From assembly GCF_013359755.1 (NCBI RefSeq), contig NZ_JABMCJ010000089.1, positions 1 to 64,000 of the forward strand: a stretch of DNA of 64,000 nucleotides, written 5' to 3'. The translations under genes and the position numbers were made by a program. Shown piece by piece: positions 8,469-18,161 of this stretch. The notes under the pieces are model-generated. The model was not told where the DNA came from. It did no database searches and saw only the letters and a program-made list of their open reading frames with translations. This stretch comes from Tardiphaga robiniae (lineage in GTDB: Bacteria; Pseudomonadota; Alphaproteobacteria; Rhizobiales; Xanthobacteraceae). The number at the start of each line of letters is the position of its first letter. The first letter of the stretch is position 1.

Positions 8469-10055
8469 ATGAATAGACGTGAATTCGCGAAACTATTGGG
8501 TTTGAGTGCGACTGCGCTTTCGGGAATTCCTCTCGGCGTCACCCGCGCCGTCGGTCAGACCAAGGGCGGTACTCTCAACACGATCATCCAGCCCGAGCCG
8601 CCAATCCTGGTGACCGCGCTCAACCAGCAGCAGCCGACGTTGACGCTGGGCGGCAAGATCTATGAGAGCCTGCTCCGCTACGGCGCCGATCTCAAGCCGC
8701 TGCCCGGTCTCGCTGAGTCCTGGACCGTTTCACCCGATGGCCTCGTCTATACGTTCAAGCTGTTTCCAGGCATCACCTTCCATGACGGCAAGCCGTTGAC
8801 GTCGGAAGACGTGGTGTTCTCGGTGACCAAGGTCCTCGTCGAAACCCATGCGCGTGCACGCGGCACCTTCCTGCGCATCGAAAAGGCTGAAGCGCCCGAT
8901 CCACTCACGGTCGTGTTCACGCTGAAGGCGCCGTTCGCGCCGTTCCTCAATTCGTTCGATTGCACGACAGCGCCGATCGTGCCGAAGCATATCTATGACG
9001 GCACCGATTTCCGCAAGAACCCTGCCAATGCGCAGGCGATCGGCTCGGGCCCGTTCAAGCTCAAGGAATGGGTCAAGGGCTCGCATGTCCATCTCGTCAA
9101 ACACGAGGGCTATTACCGCAAGGGCGAGCCGCATCTCGACGAGATCATCTATCGCGTGATTCCGGACGGCGCATCGCGCGCCGTCGCGCTCGAACAGGGC
9201 AAAGTCCAATTGACGCAGTGGACTGACGTCGAACTGTTCGACGTCGCGCGTCTATCGAAGCTGCCCAATGTCGAAATGACCACCAAGGGCTACGAGTTCT
9301 TCGCGCCGCATTTCTGGCTGGAGTTCAATCTTCGCGTCAAGCCGATGGACGACAAGCGTTTTCGTCAGGCGGTCATGTTCGCGGTCGATCGCAAGGCGCT
9401 GCTGCAACGCGTGTTCTTCAATCTCGGGAAGGTGGCGACCGGACCAGTTTCGTCGAAGACCCGGTTCTACGAAAAAGATGTCAAGCAGTACGACTACTCG
9501 CTGGACAAGGCGAAAGCCCTGCTCGACGAGATGGGCCTGAAGCCCGGTGCTGACGGCAAGCGTGTCAGCATCAAATTCCTGGTTCCGCCCTATGGCGAAA
9601 TCTGGCAGCGCTCGGCCGAATTCTTCAAGCAATCGCTCGGTCGTGTCGGCATCGATCTGCAACTGGAAAATCTCGATCTCGCCGGCTGGGCCGAGCGCAC
9701 CAGCAACTGGAATTACGAGATCACCTGCAATCTGCTTTACCAGTTCGGCGATCCGGCGCTGGGCGTGTCGCGCAGTTACATCACGGCGAATATCCGTAAG
9801 GGTATTCTGTTCTCAAATATCGCGGGCTATTCCAATCCGGAAGTAGACCGGCTATTCGAGGAAGCCGCCGTGGCGACCTCTGACGCAAAACGTCAGGAAC
9901 TCTACACGGCCGTGCAGAAAATTGTCGTAGAAGAAGTCCCGATCGCATGGATGGTCGAGCAAGACTTCCCCAACTTCATCGACAAGCGGTTGAAGAACGT
10001 CATCACCACCGGCATCGGTGTGCACGAGACTTTTGGAGCCGTGACGCTCGGTTGA
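8469..10055 (+). CDS. Peptide-type ABC binding protein, tandem copy 2 (SBP family 5)
   Basis: 528 residues, collinear with the copies on either side without visible insertions or deletions. The twin-arginine leader (NRREFAK) is the same, showing export of a folded protein. The ligand region around residues 270-300 (FFAPHFWLEFNLRVKPMDD) and the segment 375-395 (FLVPPYGEIWQRSAEFF) differ from copy 1, where the selectivity of such proteins usually lies. It starts 40 bases after copy 1 and is followed by a strong hairpin before copy 3. It probably widens the solute range of the shared transporter (inference). Confidence 0.92.
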   Translation: MNRREFAKLLGLSATALSGIPLGVTRAVGQTKGGTLNTIIQPEPPILVTALNQQQPTLTLGGKIYESLLRYGADLKPLPGLAESWTVSPDGLVYTFKLFPGITFHDGKPLTSEDVVFSVTKVLVETHARARGTFLRIEKAEAPDPLTVVFTLKAPFAPFLNSFDCTTAPIVPKHIYDGTDFRKNPANAQAIGSGPFKLKEWVKGSHVHLVKHEGYYRKGEPHLDEIIYRVIPDGASRAVALEQGKVQLTQWTDVELFDVARLSKLPNVEMTTKGYEFFAPHFWLEFNLRVKPMDDKRFRQAVMFAVDRKALLQRVFFNLGKVATGPVSSKTRFYEKDVKQYDYSLDKAKALLDEMGLKPGADGKRVSIKFLVPPYGEIWQRSAEFFKQSLGRVGIDLQLENLDLAGWAERTSNWNYEITCNLLYQFGDPALGVSRSYITANIRKGILFSNIAGYSNPEVDRLFEEAAVATSDAKRQELYTAVQKIVVEEVPIAWMVEQDFPNFIDKRLKNVITTGIGVHETFGAVTLG

Positions 10056-10087
10056 AGATAGGGTCACTCAAAGTCACTTGATGACTC

Positions 10088-10123
10088 GGCTGCAGCCAGA
10101 TGTGCAAGCGTCTGGCTGCAGCC
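10088..10123 (+). other. Intergenic hairpin between binding-protein copies 2 and 3
   Basis: Perfect 13-bp stem (GGCTGCAGCCAGA, 10088-10100, with 10111-10123) and a ten-base loop, 32 bases behind copy 2. No T-tract follows, so it is better read as an mRNA 3'-end stabiliser or processing point than as a terminator. Similar hairpins follow other binding-protein genes in this window. Confidence 0.7.
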
Positions 10124-10154
10124 ACTGTTAGATGCACTGTTAAAGGACTAGGTT

Positions 10155-11741
10155 ATGAATAGACGTGAATTCGCAAAGCTGATGGGCGTGAGTGCGGTTG
10201 CGCTCTCGGGTATCCCCCTCGGCATCACTCGTGCCGCTGGTCAGACCAAGGGCGGCACGCTGAACACGATCATTCAGCCAGAGCCTCCGATTCTCGTCAC
10301 TGCACTTAACCAGCAGCAGCCAACGCTGACCCTGGGTGGCAAGATCTATGAGAGCCTGCTGCGTTACAGCCCTGACCTCAAGCCGCTTCCCGGTCTCGCA
10401 CAGTCGTGGGAAGTGTCGCCGGACGGCCTGACCTATACGTTCAAGCTGTTTCCGGGCATCACCTTCCACGACGGCAAGCCGCTGACGGCGGACGATGTCA
10501 TCTTCTCGATGACCAAGCTGCTGCCGGAGACCCATGCACGTGCGCGCGGGATTTACTCGCGTATCGAAAAGGCAGACGCGCCGGATCCGCTCACCGTGGT
10601 GTTCAAGCTGAAGTCGACCTTTGCCCCGTTCCTGACCGCGCTCGACTGCACGACGGGTCCGATCGTGCCGAAGCATATCTATGACGGCACGGAATATCGC
10701 AAGAATCCGGCCAATGCGCAGGCGATCGGTTCGGGCCCGTTCAAACTCAAGGAATGGGTGAAGGGCTCGCACGTTCATCTCGTCAAACACGAAGGCTATT
10801 ACCGCAAGGATCAGCCGTATCTCGACGAAATCATCTACCGCATCATTCCCGACTCGGCGTCACGCGCCGTTGCGCTGGAGCAGGGCAAGATCCAGCTGAC
10901 GCAGTGGAACGACATCGAAATGTTCGATGTGGCGCGGCTGTCGAAGCTGCCGAATTTCGAGATGACCACCAAGGGCTACGAATATTTCGCACCGCATCAG
11001 TGGCTCGAGCTCAACAACCGCATCAAGCCGATGGACGACAAACGTTTCCGTCAGGCTATTGCCTATGCGCTCGATCTGAAATCGATGGCACAGCGCGTTT
11101 ACTTTGGTCTGCCCAAGGTTGCGACCGGTCCGGTGTCGTCGGCGACCAGGTTCTACGAGAAGGACGTCAAGCGTTACGATTACTCGTTGGACAAGGCGAA
11201 GGCGCTGCTCGACGAGATGGGGCTTAAGCCGGGTGCCGGCGGCAAACGCGTTACCATCAAGTATCTCACCCCGCCTTATGGTGAAATCTATCAGCGCGCG
11301 GCCGAGTTCATTCGCCAGTCGCTCGGCCGCGTCGGCATCGACGTGCAGATCGAGAACACCGATGTCGGTGGCTGGGCGGAGAAGTTCAGCAACTGGGACT
11401 ACGAGATGACCGGCAATCTGGTCTATCAGTTCGGCGATCCCGCGCTCGGCGTGTCGCGCACCTACATCTCGTCGAATATCAAGAAGGGCATCCTGTTCTC
11501 GAATACGGCAGGCTATTCCAATCCGGAAGTCGACCGTCTGTTCGAAGAGGCTGCAACATCGACCTCCGAGGCCAAGCGTCAGGAACTGTACAGTCAGGTG
11601 CAGAAGATCCTGGTCGAGGACGTGCCGGTGGTCTGGATGTTCGAGCAGGCTTATCCGACGTTCATCGACAAGCGCCTCAAGAACGTGACTACAACAGCGA
11701 TCGGCGTGCATGAATCGTTCAGCGACGTGAGCTTCGGATGA
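10155..11741 (+). CDS. Peptide-type ABC binding protein, tandem copy 3 (SBP family 5)
   Basis: 528 residues, again with the NRREFAK Tat leader and the same domain order as the two preceding copies. By eye it shares features of both: GSGPFKLKEW as in copy 2, and APHQWLELNNRIKPMDD close to copy 1, so it may be an intermediate or a gene-conversion product. Its stop overlaps the permease start as ATGA at 11738-11741, tying its translation directly to the membrane component. Copies 1 and 2 are separated from the permease genes. This copy may set the stoichiometric baseline of the transporter; that is inference. Confidence 0.92.
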   Translation: MNRREFAKLMGVSAVALSGIPLGITRAAGQTKGGTLNTIIQPEPPILVTALNQQQPTLTLGGKIYESLLRYSPDLKPLPGLAQSWEVSPDGLTYTFKLFPGITFHDGKPLTADDVIFSMTKLLPETHARARGIYSRIEKADAPDPLTVVFKLKSTFAPFLTALDCTTGPIVPKHIYDGTEYRKNPANAQAIGSGPFKLKEWVKGSHVHLVKHEGYYRKDQPYLDEIIYRIIPDSASRAVALEQGKIQLTQWNDIEMFDVARLSKLPNFEMTTKGYEYFAPHQWLELNNRIKPMDDKRFRQAIAYALDLKSMAQRVYFGLPKVATGPVSSATRFYEKDVKRYDYSLDKAKALLDEMGLKPGAGGKRVTIKYLTPPYGEIYQRAAEFIRQSLGRVGIDVQIENTDVGGWAEKFSNWDYEMTGNLVYQFGDPALGVSRTYISSNIKKGILFSNTAGYSNPEVDRLFEEAATSTSEAKRQELYSQVQKILVEDVPVVWMFEQAYPTFIDKRLKNVTTTAIGVHESFSDVSFG

Positions 11742-12760
11742 CGGCGGTGTCGGTCGATGCAAAAGGCGATCGCGTGTTCGCGATCGCTCTCGCGCTCGCG
11801 GGATGGGTTATCAAATTCATCGCGGTCGTTCTGGTCATTGCGACCTTCAACTTCATTCTGGTGCACGCCGCACCCGGCGATCCCGCGCAGGTCATCGCCG
11901 GCCAGAGCGGCGCCTCCGACGAAAAGCTTCTGGCGCAGCTGCGCGCTGAATACGGCCTCGACAAGCCCTATCCGATTCAGCTCGCCACCTATCTGAAGCG
12001 CGTCGTGACGCTCGACCTTGGTTATTCCTATCGCCAGCAGCGGACCGTGGCGTCGCTCATTCTCGAGCGCTTGCCAGCGACGCTGCTGCTGACGGCGACG
12101 GCTTTCAGCCTCGCGCTTCTGTCAGGCATCATTCTTGGCACGCTGGCCGGTGTCCGCGCCGGCAAGTGGTCCGACACGGTGCTGACCGTCGTGTCGTTGC
12201 TGCTTTATGCAACGCCGGTGTTCTGGCTTGGCCTGATGCTGGTGTTGCTGTTTTCGGTGCAACTCGATTGGCTGCCGGCGTTTGGCTATGTCACCATCGG
12301 TGTGCCGATGACCGCACTGCAGCGCATGGTCGATATCGGCTGGCATTTGATCCTGCCCGCCGTGTCGCTCGCAGCGGTGTATCTCGCGATCTACACGCGT
12401 CTGATGCGCTCTTCGGTGCTGGACGTTACCCATCAGGACTTTATCAAGACCGCCAAGGCCAAGGGCCTGAAGCAGGGCCGTATCATCATTCGACATATCC
12501 TGCGCAATGCGATGCTGCCGATCGTGACTGTCGCCGGCATGCAGGCCGGTGCGCTGGTTGGCGGTGCGGTGGTGATCGAGACTGTGTTTGCGTGGCCGGG
12601 TCTCGGACGTCTGATTTATGACGCTCTATTGCAGCGCGACTATCCGGTGCTGCTGGGCGTGTTCCTGGTGATGTCGGTGATCGTGATCGCGCTCAACCTT
12701 CTTACCGATGCGATCTACCGGGTGATCGATCCGCGCGTGTCCGTGCGTGCGGCATCGTGA
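11738..12760 (+). CDS. ABC transporter permease, DppB type
   Basis: 340 residues with six predicted membrane helices and the BPD_transp_1 fold. The first helix (GWVIKFIAVVLVIATFNFILVHAAPGDPA) is followed by the periplasmic loop typical of DppB/OppB. The cytoplasmic EAA-like coupling loop is visible as AKAKGLKQGRIIIRHILRNA near residue 240. It forms the membrane channel with the next gene product. The start overlaps the preceding stop by four bases. The N-terminus is about 20 residues longer than typical DppB and begins MTAVSVDAKGDRVF. Confidence 0.93.
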   Translation: MTAVSVDAKGDRVFAIALALAGWVIKFIAVVLVIATFNFILVHAAPGDPAQVIAGQSGASDEKLLAQLRAEYGLDKPYPIQLATYLKRVVTLDLGYSYRQQRTVASLILERLPATLLLTATAFSLALLSGIILGTLAGVRAGKWSDTVLTVVSLLLYATPVFWLGLMLVLLFSVQLDWLPAFGYVTIGVPMTALQRMVDIGWHLILPAVSLAAVYLAIYTRLMRSSVLDVTHQDFIKTAKAKGLKQGRIIIRHILRNAMLPIVTVAGMQAGALVGGAVVIETVFAWPGLGRLIYDALLQRDYPVLLGVFLVMSVIVIALNLLTDAIYRVIDPRVSVRAAS

Positions 12761-12770
12761 ACGGGATTAT

Positions 12771-13604
12771 ATGATGTCTACGCTCAAATCGTTTCTCCGC
12801 CATCCCACCGGGATGATTGGTCTAATCGTCCTCCTCGCGGTGGTCCTCCTCGCGGTGACGGCTCCGTGGCTGTTCCCCGACGACCCCTGGGATATGGTCG
12901 GCGCGCCGTTCCAGCCGCCGTTCAGCGAAGGGCTCTGGCTCGGCTCCGACATGCTTGGCCGTGACGTGGCTGCCGGCATCGCGCATGGCGCCCGCATCTC
13001 GCTGATCATCGGCGTCATCTCGACGCTAACCTCCCTGGTCATCGGTGTCACCATCGGCGCAACCGCCGGCTATTTCGGCGGCAAGGTTGATGAGGTGATG
13101 ATGCGTATCACCGAGCTGTTCCAGACCATTCCGGGCTTCATTCTCGCAATCCTGCTGGTCGCGACCATCGGGCCGAAAATCTCCAATATCATCTTCGCGA
13201 TCGGCATCGTCAGCTGGCCGCCACTGGCACGCCTGACGCGCGCCGAGTTCATGCGGCTGCGTGGGCGTGAATTCGTCCAGGCTGCGGTGTGTCAGGGCCA
13301 GCGTCCGCTGACCGTAGTGCTGCGTCGCATTCTGCCGAACGCGATCTCGCCGATCATCGTCACCGGATCGCTGGCGGTCGCCAGCGCCATCCTGATCGAG
13401 AGCGCGCTGAGCTTCATGGGTCTTGGCGATCCCAATCTGATGTCATGGGGCTTCATGATCGGCGCCGCGCGCACCGTGATCCGTCAGGCATGGTGGATGA
13501 GCGTATTTCCCGGTCTCGCCATCCTGCTCACCGTGCTCGCCATCAATCTCGTGGGTGAAGGTCTCAACGACACGCTGAACCCCCGTATCTCACGCAAGCG
13601 ATAG
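12771..13604 (+). CDS. ABC transporter permease, DppC type
   Basis: About 277 residues, the second membrane subunit of the same importer. The N-terminal OppC-type helix (MIGLIVLLAVVLLAVTAPWLF) is followed by the DMLGRDV motif found in this subunit family, five further helices, and an EAA-like coupling loop (FVQAAVCQGQRPLTVVLRRILPNA). ATG 12771 or 12774 lies 10-13 bases after the stop of the DppB-type gene; the upstream in-frame GTG at 12747 would overlap that gene by 14 bases and adds no conserved residues. Confidence 0.92.
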   Translation: MMSTLKSFLRHPTGMIGLIVLLAVVLLAVTAPWLFPDDPWDMVGAPFQPPFSEGLWLGSDMLGRDVAAGIAHGARISLIIGVISTLTSLVIGVTIGATAGYFGGKVDEVMMRITELFQTIPGFILAILLVATIGPKISNIIFAIGIVSWPPLARLTRAEFMRLRGREFVQAAVCQGQRPLTVVLRRILPNAISPIIVTGSLAVASAILIESALSFMGLGDPNLMSWGFMIGAARTVIRQAWWMSVFPGLAILLTVLAINLVGEGLNDTLNPRISRKR

Positions 13605-13609
13605 CATTC

Positions 13610-15265
13610 ATGATAGACAAAACACTGCTTGCCATCGAGAACGTCTCTATCAGCCTGCCGCCGGGTGCTGATCGTCCTTTCGCCATCGAAGACGTATCGC
13701 TCACCGTCAATCGCAACGAAATCGTATGTCTGGTCGGTGAGTCCGGCTCCGGCAAGTCGATGACTGCGCATGCGATCCTGCGACTGCTGCCCGACCGAAC
13801 GGGCGTTGCGCAAGGCAGCATCAGCTTCAACGGCAATGACATCGCCAAGGCGGACGAGCCGACAATGCGCAAGCTGCGCGGCGGCGCCATTTCGATGATC
13901 TTCCAGGAGCCGCTCAGCGCGCTCAATCCGCTGGCCCGTGTCGGCCAGCAGATTGCGGAATCGATCATCACACACACCAAGCCGACGCCGTCCAAAGAGG
14001 CGGTGGATGCGCGTGTGCAGGAGTTGATCCGGGACGTTGGCCTGCCGGATCCGGTGGCGCTCGCGCGCAGCTTTCCGTTCCAGCTCTCGGGCGGCCAGCG
14101 TCAGCGCATCATGATCGCGATGGCGATGGCGAATAATCCGGCGCTGCTTCTTGCAGACGAGCCGACCACCGCGCTCGACGTGACCACGCAGAAGCAGATT
14201 CTGGCGCTGGTGAAGAAGCTCCAGTCGGAGCGCGGTATGGGCGTGCTGCTGATCACCCACGATTTTGGCGTCGTTGCCGATGTCGCTGATCGCGTCGTGG
14301 TCATGCGCAACGGCCGTGTCGTTGAGCAGGGCACCGTCGACGAGGTCCTGCGTAATCCGAAGGACGATTACACCAAGAGCCTGATCGCCGCCGTCCCCGG
14401 CGCGCGCTCGCTGACCAAAGCCGATCGCAAGATCACCGGTGAGCCGTTGCTCGATGCGGTCGGGCTGAACAAGACCTTCATCACCAAGCAGGGCATGTTC
14501 CTGCCGCCGCGCCGGACCGATGCGGTGCAGAACATCTCGCTCGGCCTGAAGGCGCGCGAGACGGTGGCCATCGTCGGCGAGTCCGGGTCAGGCAAGTCCA
14601 CGCTGGGGCGGTTGATCATGCGGCTGATCGAGCCTGACACGGGCTCAGTTCATTTCGATGGCAAGGATCTGCTGTCACAGCGTGGCGAACGATTGCGCCA
14701 GATGCGCCGCAAGATTCAGATCGTGTTCCAGGATCCCTTCGCGGCGCTCGATCCGCGCCAGAAGGTCGGCGACGCGATTGCCGGCGGCCCGATTGCCTAT
14801 GGCACGCCCTCCAAGGAAGCCATGGCCGATGCCAAGCGCCTTCTGGCCCGCGTCGGCCTGCAGGAGAGTGCGGCCAATCGCTATCCGCACGAATTCTCCG
14901 GCGGTCAGCGCCAGCGTATCTGTATCGCCCGTGCACTGGCCCTGAAGCCTTCGGTGCTGGTCGCGGACGAAGCCGTCTCGGCGCTCGACGTGTCGGTGCA
15001 GGCGCAGGTGCTGCAGCTTCTCGCAGAACTGCGCGAGGAGATGAACCTCGCCATGATCTTCATCACCCATGACTTGCGTGTCGCCGCTGAAATTGCCGAC
15101 CGCATCGTGGTGATGCGGCGCGGCGAGATCGTCGAGCAGGGCGAGACGCAGAAGATCTTCCAGAATCCCACCGACGCCTATACCCGCGCGCTGCTGGATG
15201 CGATTCCCGGCCGTGCGATGTTTGCCGGTCCAGGTGCCAGGCAGGCAGAAGTCGCTTCCGCATAA
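13610..15265 (+). CDS. Fused double ABC ATPase, DppD-DppF type
   Basis: 551 residues that carry both nucleotide-binding domains of a peptide-type importer in one chain. Domain 1: Walker A GESGSGKS near residue 43, signature LSGGQRQR, Walker [13 protein letters not shown]. Domain 2: Walker [10 protein letters not shown] near 325, signature FSGGQRQR, Walker B VLVADEAVSALD. In the second Walker B, Ala replaces the usual Pro after the catalytic Glu; the Glu itself is retained. It energises the permease pair just upstream (five-base gap). The same fused design is used by the 16476 transporter, whereas the 47209 system has two separate ATPases. Confidence 0.93.
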   Translation: MIDKTLLAIENVSISLPPGADRPFAIEDVSLTVNRNEIVCLVGESGSGKSMTAHAILRLLPDRTGVAQGSISFNGNDIAKADEPTMRKLRGGAISMIFQEPLSALNPLARVGQQIAESIITHTKPTPSKEAVDARVQELIRDVGLPDPVALARSFPFQLSGGQRQRIMIAMAMANNPALLLADEPTTALDVTTQKQILALVKKLQSERGMGVLLITHDFGVVADVADRVVVMRNGRVVEQGTVDEVLRNPKDDYTKSLIAAVPGARSLTKADRKITGEPLLDAVGLNKTFITKQGMFLPPRRTDAVQNISLGLKARETVAIVGESGSGKSTLGRLIMRLIEPDTGSVHFDGKDLLSQRGERLRQMRRKIQIVFQDPFAALDPRQKVGDAIAGGPIAYGTPSKEAMADAKRLLARVGLQESAANRYPHEFSGGQRQRICIARALALKPSVLVADEAVSALDVSVQAQVLQLLAELREEMNLAMIFITHDLRVAAEIADRIVVMRRGEIVEQGETQKIFQNPTDAYTRALLDAIPGRAMFAGPGARQAEVASA

Positions 15266-15306
15266 AAAAGCCCACCAGACGCAGGTTACCGCGTCCGGTG
15301 GGCTTT
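15264..15306. terminator. Bidirectional rho-independent terminator
   Basis: A 13-bp stem with one mismatch (GCCCACCAGACGC, 15270-15282, with 15291-15303) is flanked by six A on the left and TTT on the right. It lies between the convergent ends of the ABC operon and the TctC-type gene and can stop transcription from both sides. Confidence 0.9.
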
Positions 15307-15322
15307 CGTGTGTTCGCTCGGA

Positions 15323-16300
15323 TCAATCCAGCTTGACGTTGGCCTCGGTCACGACCTTGCGCCAGCGCGCCACCTCGGCCGACACCATCTTGCCGAAGTC
15401 GGCGCCGGCCACATCAGGCACGTCGGAGCCATTGCGCTCCCACGCTTCCTTGATCGCCGGCACCTGCAATGCAGTTTTCAATTCCTTCGCCATGCGCTCG
15501 ACCACGTCGGGCGGTGTGCCCTTGGGGGCGAACAGCCCGTACCAGGTGGCGACTTCATAATTCGGCAAACCGGCTTCCGCCGCGGTCGGCAGATCGGGGA
15601 AGGCTGCCACGCGCTTCGGAGCGGCAATCGCTAGCGCGCGGAGTTGCCCCGCGCGGATTGGCGCGGCGGACGAGCCGAGACCGTCGAACACGACGGGCAC
15701 GTGACCGGCGATCAGGTCCTGCATTGCCGGTCCGGCGCCGCGATAGGGCACGTGCTGGATCTTCGTCTGGGTCAGGATCTTGAACAGCTCGCCGGCTAGG
15801 TGATGCGTCGTGCCGGCGCCGGCCGATCCATAAGAGAGCTTGTCCGGGTTGGCCTTCGCATAGGCGATGAATTCACCCAGTGTCTTGGCGGCGACCTTGT
15901 CTGGATTGACCACGATAACCTGTGGCGGCCGTGCGATCAGCGCCACCGGGATGAAGTCTTTCTCGATGTCATAATCGAGGGTGGGATAGAGCGACGGGGC
16001 GATCGCGTGATGCGCGGCACCCATGAAGAAGGTATAGCCGTCAGGCGCCGCCTTGGCAGCCGCCGAAGCGCCGACCGTGCCCCCGGCACCGGCGCGGTTT
16101 TCGATGATGACGCGCTTGCCAAGCTGGGTATCGAGCTGCGCCGCCAGTGGCCGCGCAAAGGCATCGGTGCCGCCGCCGGCAGCGAAGGGAACGATGAAGG
16201 TGACTTGTTTCTGCGGCCACTGGGCGTGCGCGCCGGTCGTGATCGCAGAACAGCTCGCCATGACGGCAAGCAAGGCAACGTGAACGGCTTTGATCCGCAC
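15323..16300 (-). CDS. TctC/Bug-type periplasmic binding protein
   Basis: 325 residues with a Sec signal peptide (cleavage near TGAHA-QW). The fold signature of tripartite tricarboxylate transporter receptors is clear: VTFIVPFAAGGGTDAFARPLA at the mature N-terminus, VIENRAGAGGTVGA, and LSYGSAGAGTTHHLAGELF in the middle. Such proteins bind carboxylates or other small acids. No TctA or TctB membrane gene is present in the window, so it is an orphan, as many Bug proteins are. The GTG start at 16300 is supported by GGGAGGA at good distance. It is followed by a shared terminator. Confidence 0.9.
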   Translation of the reverse strand: MRIKAVHVALLAVMASCSAITTGAHAQWPQKQVTFIVPFAAGGGTDAFARPLAAQLDTQLGKRVIIENRAGAGGTVGASAAAKAAPDGYTFFMGAAHHAIAPSLYPTLDYDIEKDFIPVALIARPPQVIVVNPDKVAAKTLGEFIAYAKANPDKLSYGSAGAGTTHHLAGELFKILTQTKIQHVPYRGAGPAMQDLIAGHVPVVFDGLGSSAAPIRAGQLRALAIAAPKRVAAFPDLPTAAEAGLPNYEVATWYGLFAPKGTPPDVVERMAKELKTALQVPAIKEAWERNGSDVPDVAGADFGKMVSAEVARWRKVVTEANVKLD

Positions 16301-16475
16301 GGAATCCTCCCGATTTTATTGCGTCATTGGGGACGCTTAGTCTTATGTTCTGCGAGATAAGGCGCGGATGCAAGGTATCCGGCACCGGTATAACTCACAC
16401 TATAGTCGGTATGGTTACGCCAATGGAACCGGACAAGGCTGTCCGTTGAGGCGTTTAGCCGCTAGCCACCCGCGG

Positions 16476-18161
16476 CTAGGCGCCGGCGGCCATTTTTTCT
16501 GCGGCGATCATCTCGATATGCGGAACTGCATCGACGAGCTCGCGGGTGTAGTCGGTCTTCGGGCTGTCGAACAACTGGTGACTCTCGCCTTCTTCGACGA
16601 TGGCGCCGTTGCGCAGCACGATGGTCCGCTGGCACATCATGCGCACGACGTTGAGATCGTGGCTGACGAACAGGAAGGCGAGATTGTCTTCGCGGCGCAA
16701 ACGATCGAGGAGCTGCAACACCACGGCCTGAACGGAAACGTCGAGCGCGGCCGTCGGCTCGTCCAGCACCAGAAGCTTCGGCCGGCAGGCAATCGCGCGC
16801 GCGATGCCGATACGGGCCTTCTGGCCACCCGAGAGCTGGTGCGGAAACCGTTCCAGCAGATTGGCGGGGAGGCCGACGCGATGAGCACATTCGCCGACGC
16901 GCCGGCGCAGCGCCGCCCCATTGCGCATGCCGAGCAGGCGGATCAGCGGATGCGCGATACAGTCGAAGGCGTTGAAGCGCGGATTGAGGCTGTCGTTCGG
17001 ATCCTGGAAGACAATCTGGATCTCGCGGCGCTGCGGCGCCTGGTGGAATTCGCGCGCGGGAATATGGCTGATTGACTGCCCATTGAAATTGATGACGCCT
17101 TCGGTCTGATCGAGCAAACGGCAGATCATGCGCGAGGTCGTACTCTTGCCGGAGCCGGATTCGCCGACAAGTCCAACGCTTTCGCCAGGCGCAATCGCCA
17201 TCGAGAAATTCTCGACGCCAACAGTGCCGTCGTCGAAACGTTTGACGAGATCGAGAACTTCCAGCAGCGGCGGCGTGCCATGCGCCGGCTTTGGCGGCGG
17301 AGCGAGGGGGACGGCCGGTACCAGCAGCTTCTCGTCGTCGGTCACGAGATCCTCGACCCGCGAGGTTGCGGTTGGCGACGCTGCGACGAGCCGCTTGGTG
17401 TAGGGATGCTGCGGCGACCGGAACAGCGTCAGGGCGTCGGCCTCCTCGACCAGTCTGCCCTGTTCCATCACCACGACGCGGCGGCAATAGCGGGCGGCGA
17501 GGCCGAGATCGTGGGTGATGAGGATCGTCGCCATACCCCGCTCGGCGGCGATGCTGGCGAGGAGATCCATCACTACCTTTTGCGTGGTGACATCGAGGCC
17601 GGTGGTCGGCTCGTCGGCGATCAGCAGCGCCGGATTGCTGGAGATCGCCATGGCGATCATGACGCGTTGGCACATGCCGCCAGAGAGCTCGTGCGGATAC
17701 GCGTTCATCCGCTTCTCTGGATCGCGGATTTTCACCGCCCGCAGCAGTTCGAGGGACTCTGCGCGGGCCTCGGAGGCGGAGATCTTGCGATGCGCGAGAA
17801 TGGCATCGGCGATCTGCTGGCCGATGGCGCGGATCGGGTTCAGCGCGCCGCGCGGATTCTGGAAGATCATGGCCATCGCCGAGCCGTGCATCTCGCGCAG
17901 GCTGGCGCTCGTCATCTTGGTAATGTCGCGATCACGGAAACTGATGCGGCCGCCGGAAATTTTACCCGATGCATCCAGCAGGCGCGTCATCGCAAAACCC
18001 GTGACGGATTTTCCGGAGCCGCTCTCACCGACGATCCCCAGCGTTTCTCCCTCGGCAAGCGACAACGAAATTCCGCGCACGGCCTCAACCGGGCCGCGGC
18101 GCGTTGAAAAGGTGACCTGAAGATTCTCGATATCGAGCAGCGGTTTTGGTGTCGTCATCAC
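16476..18161 (-). CDS. Fused double ABC ATPase, second peptide-type transporter
   Basis: 561 residues with two complete ATPase domains. Domain 1: [39 protein letters not shown]. Domain 2: [40 protein letters not shown]. The linker carries a Pro-rich stretch ([15 protein letters not shown]). All catalytic residues are kept. Translation can begin at GTG 18161 or ATG 18158, both overlapping the stop of the preceding permease. It is the last gene of the transporter part of the leftward operon. A 7-bp hairpin overlaps its stop codon (16456-16478). Confidence 0.92.
   Translation of the reverse strand: MMTTPKPLLDIENLQVTFSTRRGPVEAVRGISLSLAEGETLGIVGESGSGKSVTGFAMTRLLDASGKISGGRISFRDRDITKMTSASLREMHGSAMAMIFQNPRGALNPIRAIGQQIADAILAHRKISASEARAESLELLRAVKIRDPEKRMNAYPHELSGGMCQRVMIAMAISSNPALLIADEPTTGLDVTTQKVVMDLLASIAAERGMATILITHDLGLAARYCRRVVVMEQGRLVEEADALTLFRSPQHPYTKRLVAASPTATSRVEDLVTDDEKLLVPAVPLAPPPKPAHGTPPLLEVLDLVKRFDDGTVGVENFSMAIAPGESVGLVGESGSGKSTTSRMICRLLDQTEGVINFNGQSISHIPAREFHQAPQRREIQIVFQDPNDSLNPRFNAFDCIAHPLIRLLGMRNGAALRRRVGECAHRVGLPANLLERFPHQLSGGQKARIGIARAIACRPKLLVLDEPTAALDVSVQAVVLQLLDRLRREDNLAFLFVSHDLNVVRMMCQRTIVLRNGAIVEEGESHQLFDSPKTDYTRELVDAVPHIEMIAAEKMAAGA

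Noticed and set aside
6842-11741. Three similar binding-protein genes as an assembly artefact
   Set aside because: The copies differ in many positions and in their spacers, including a hairpin present only between copies 2 and 3.
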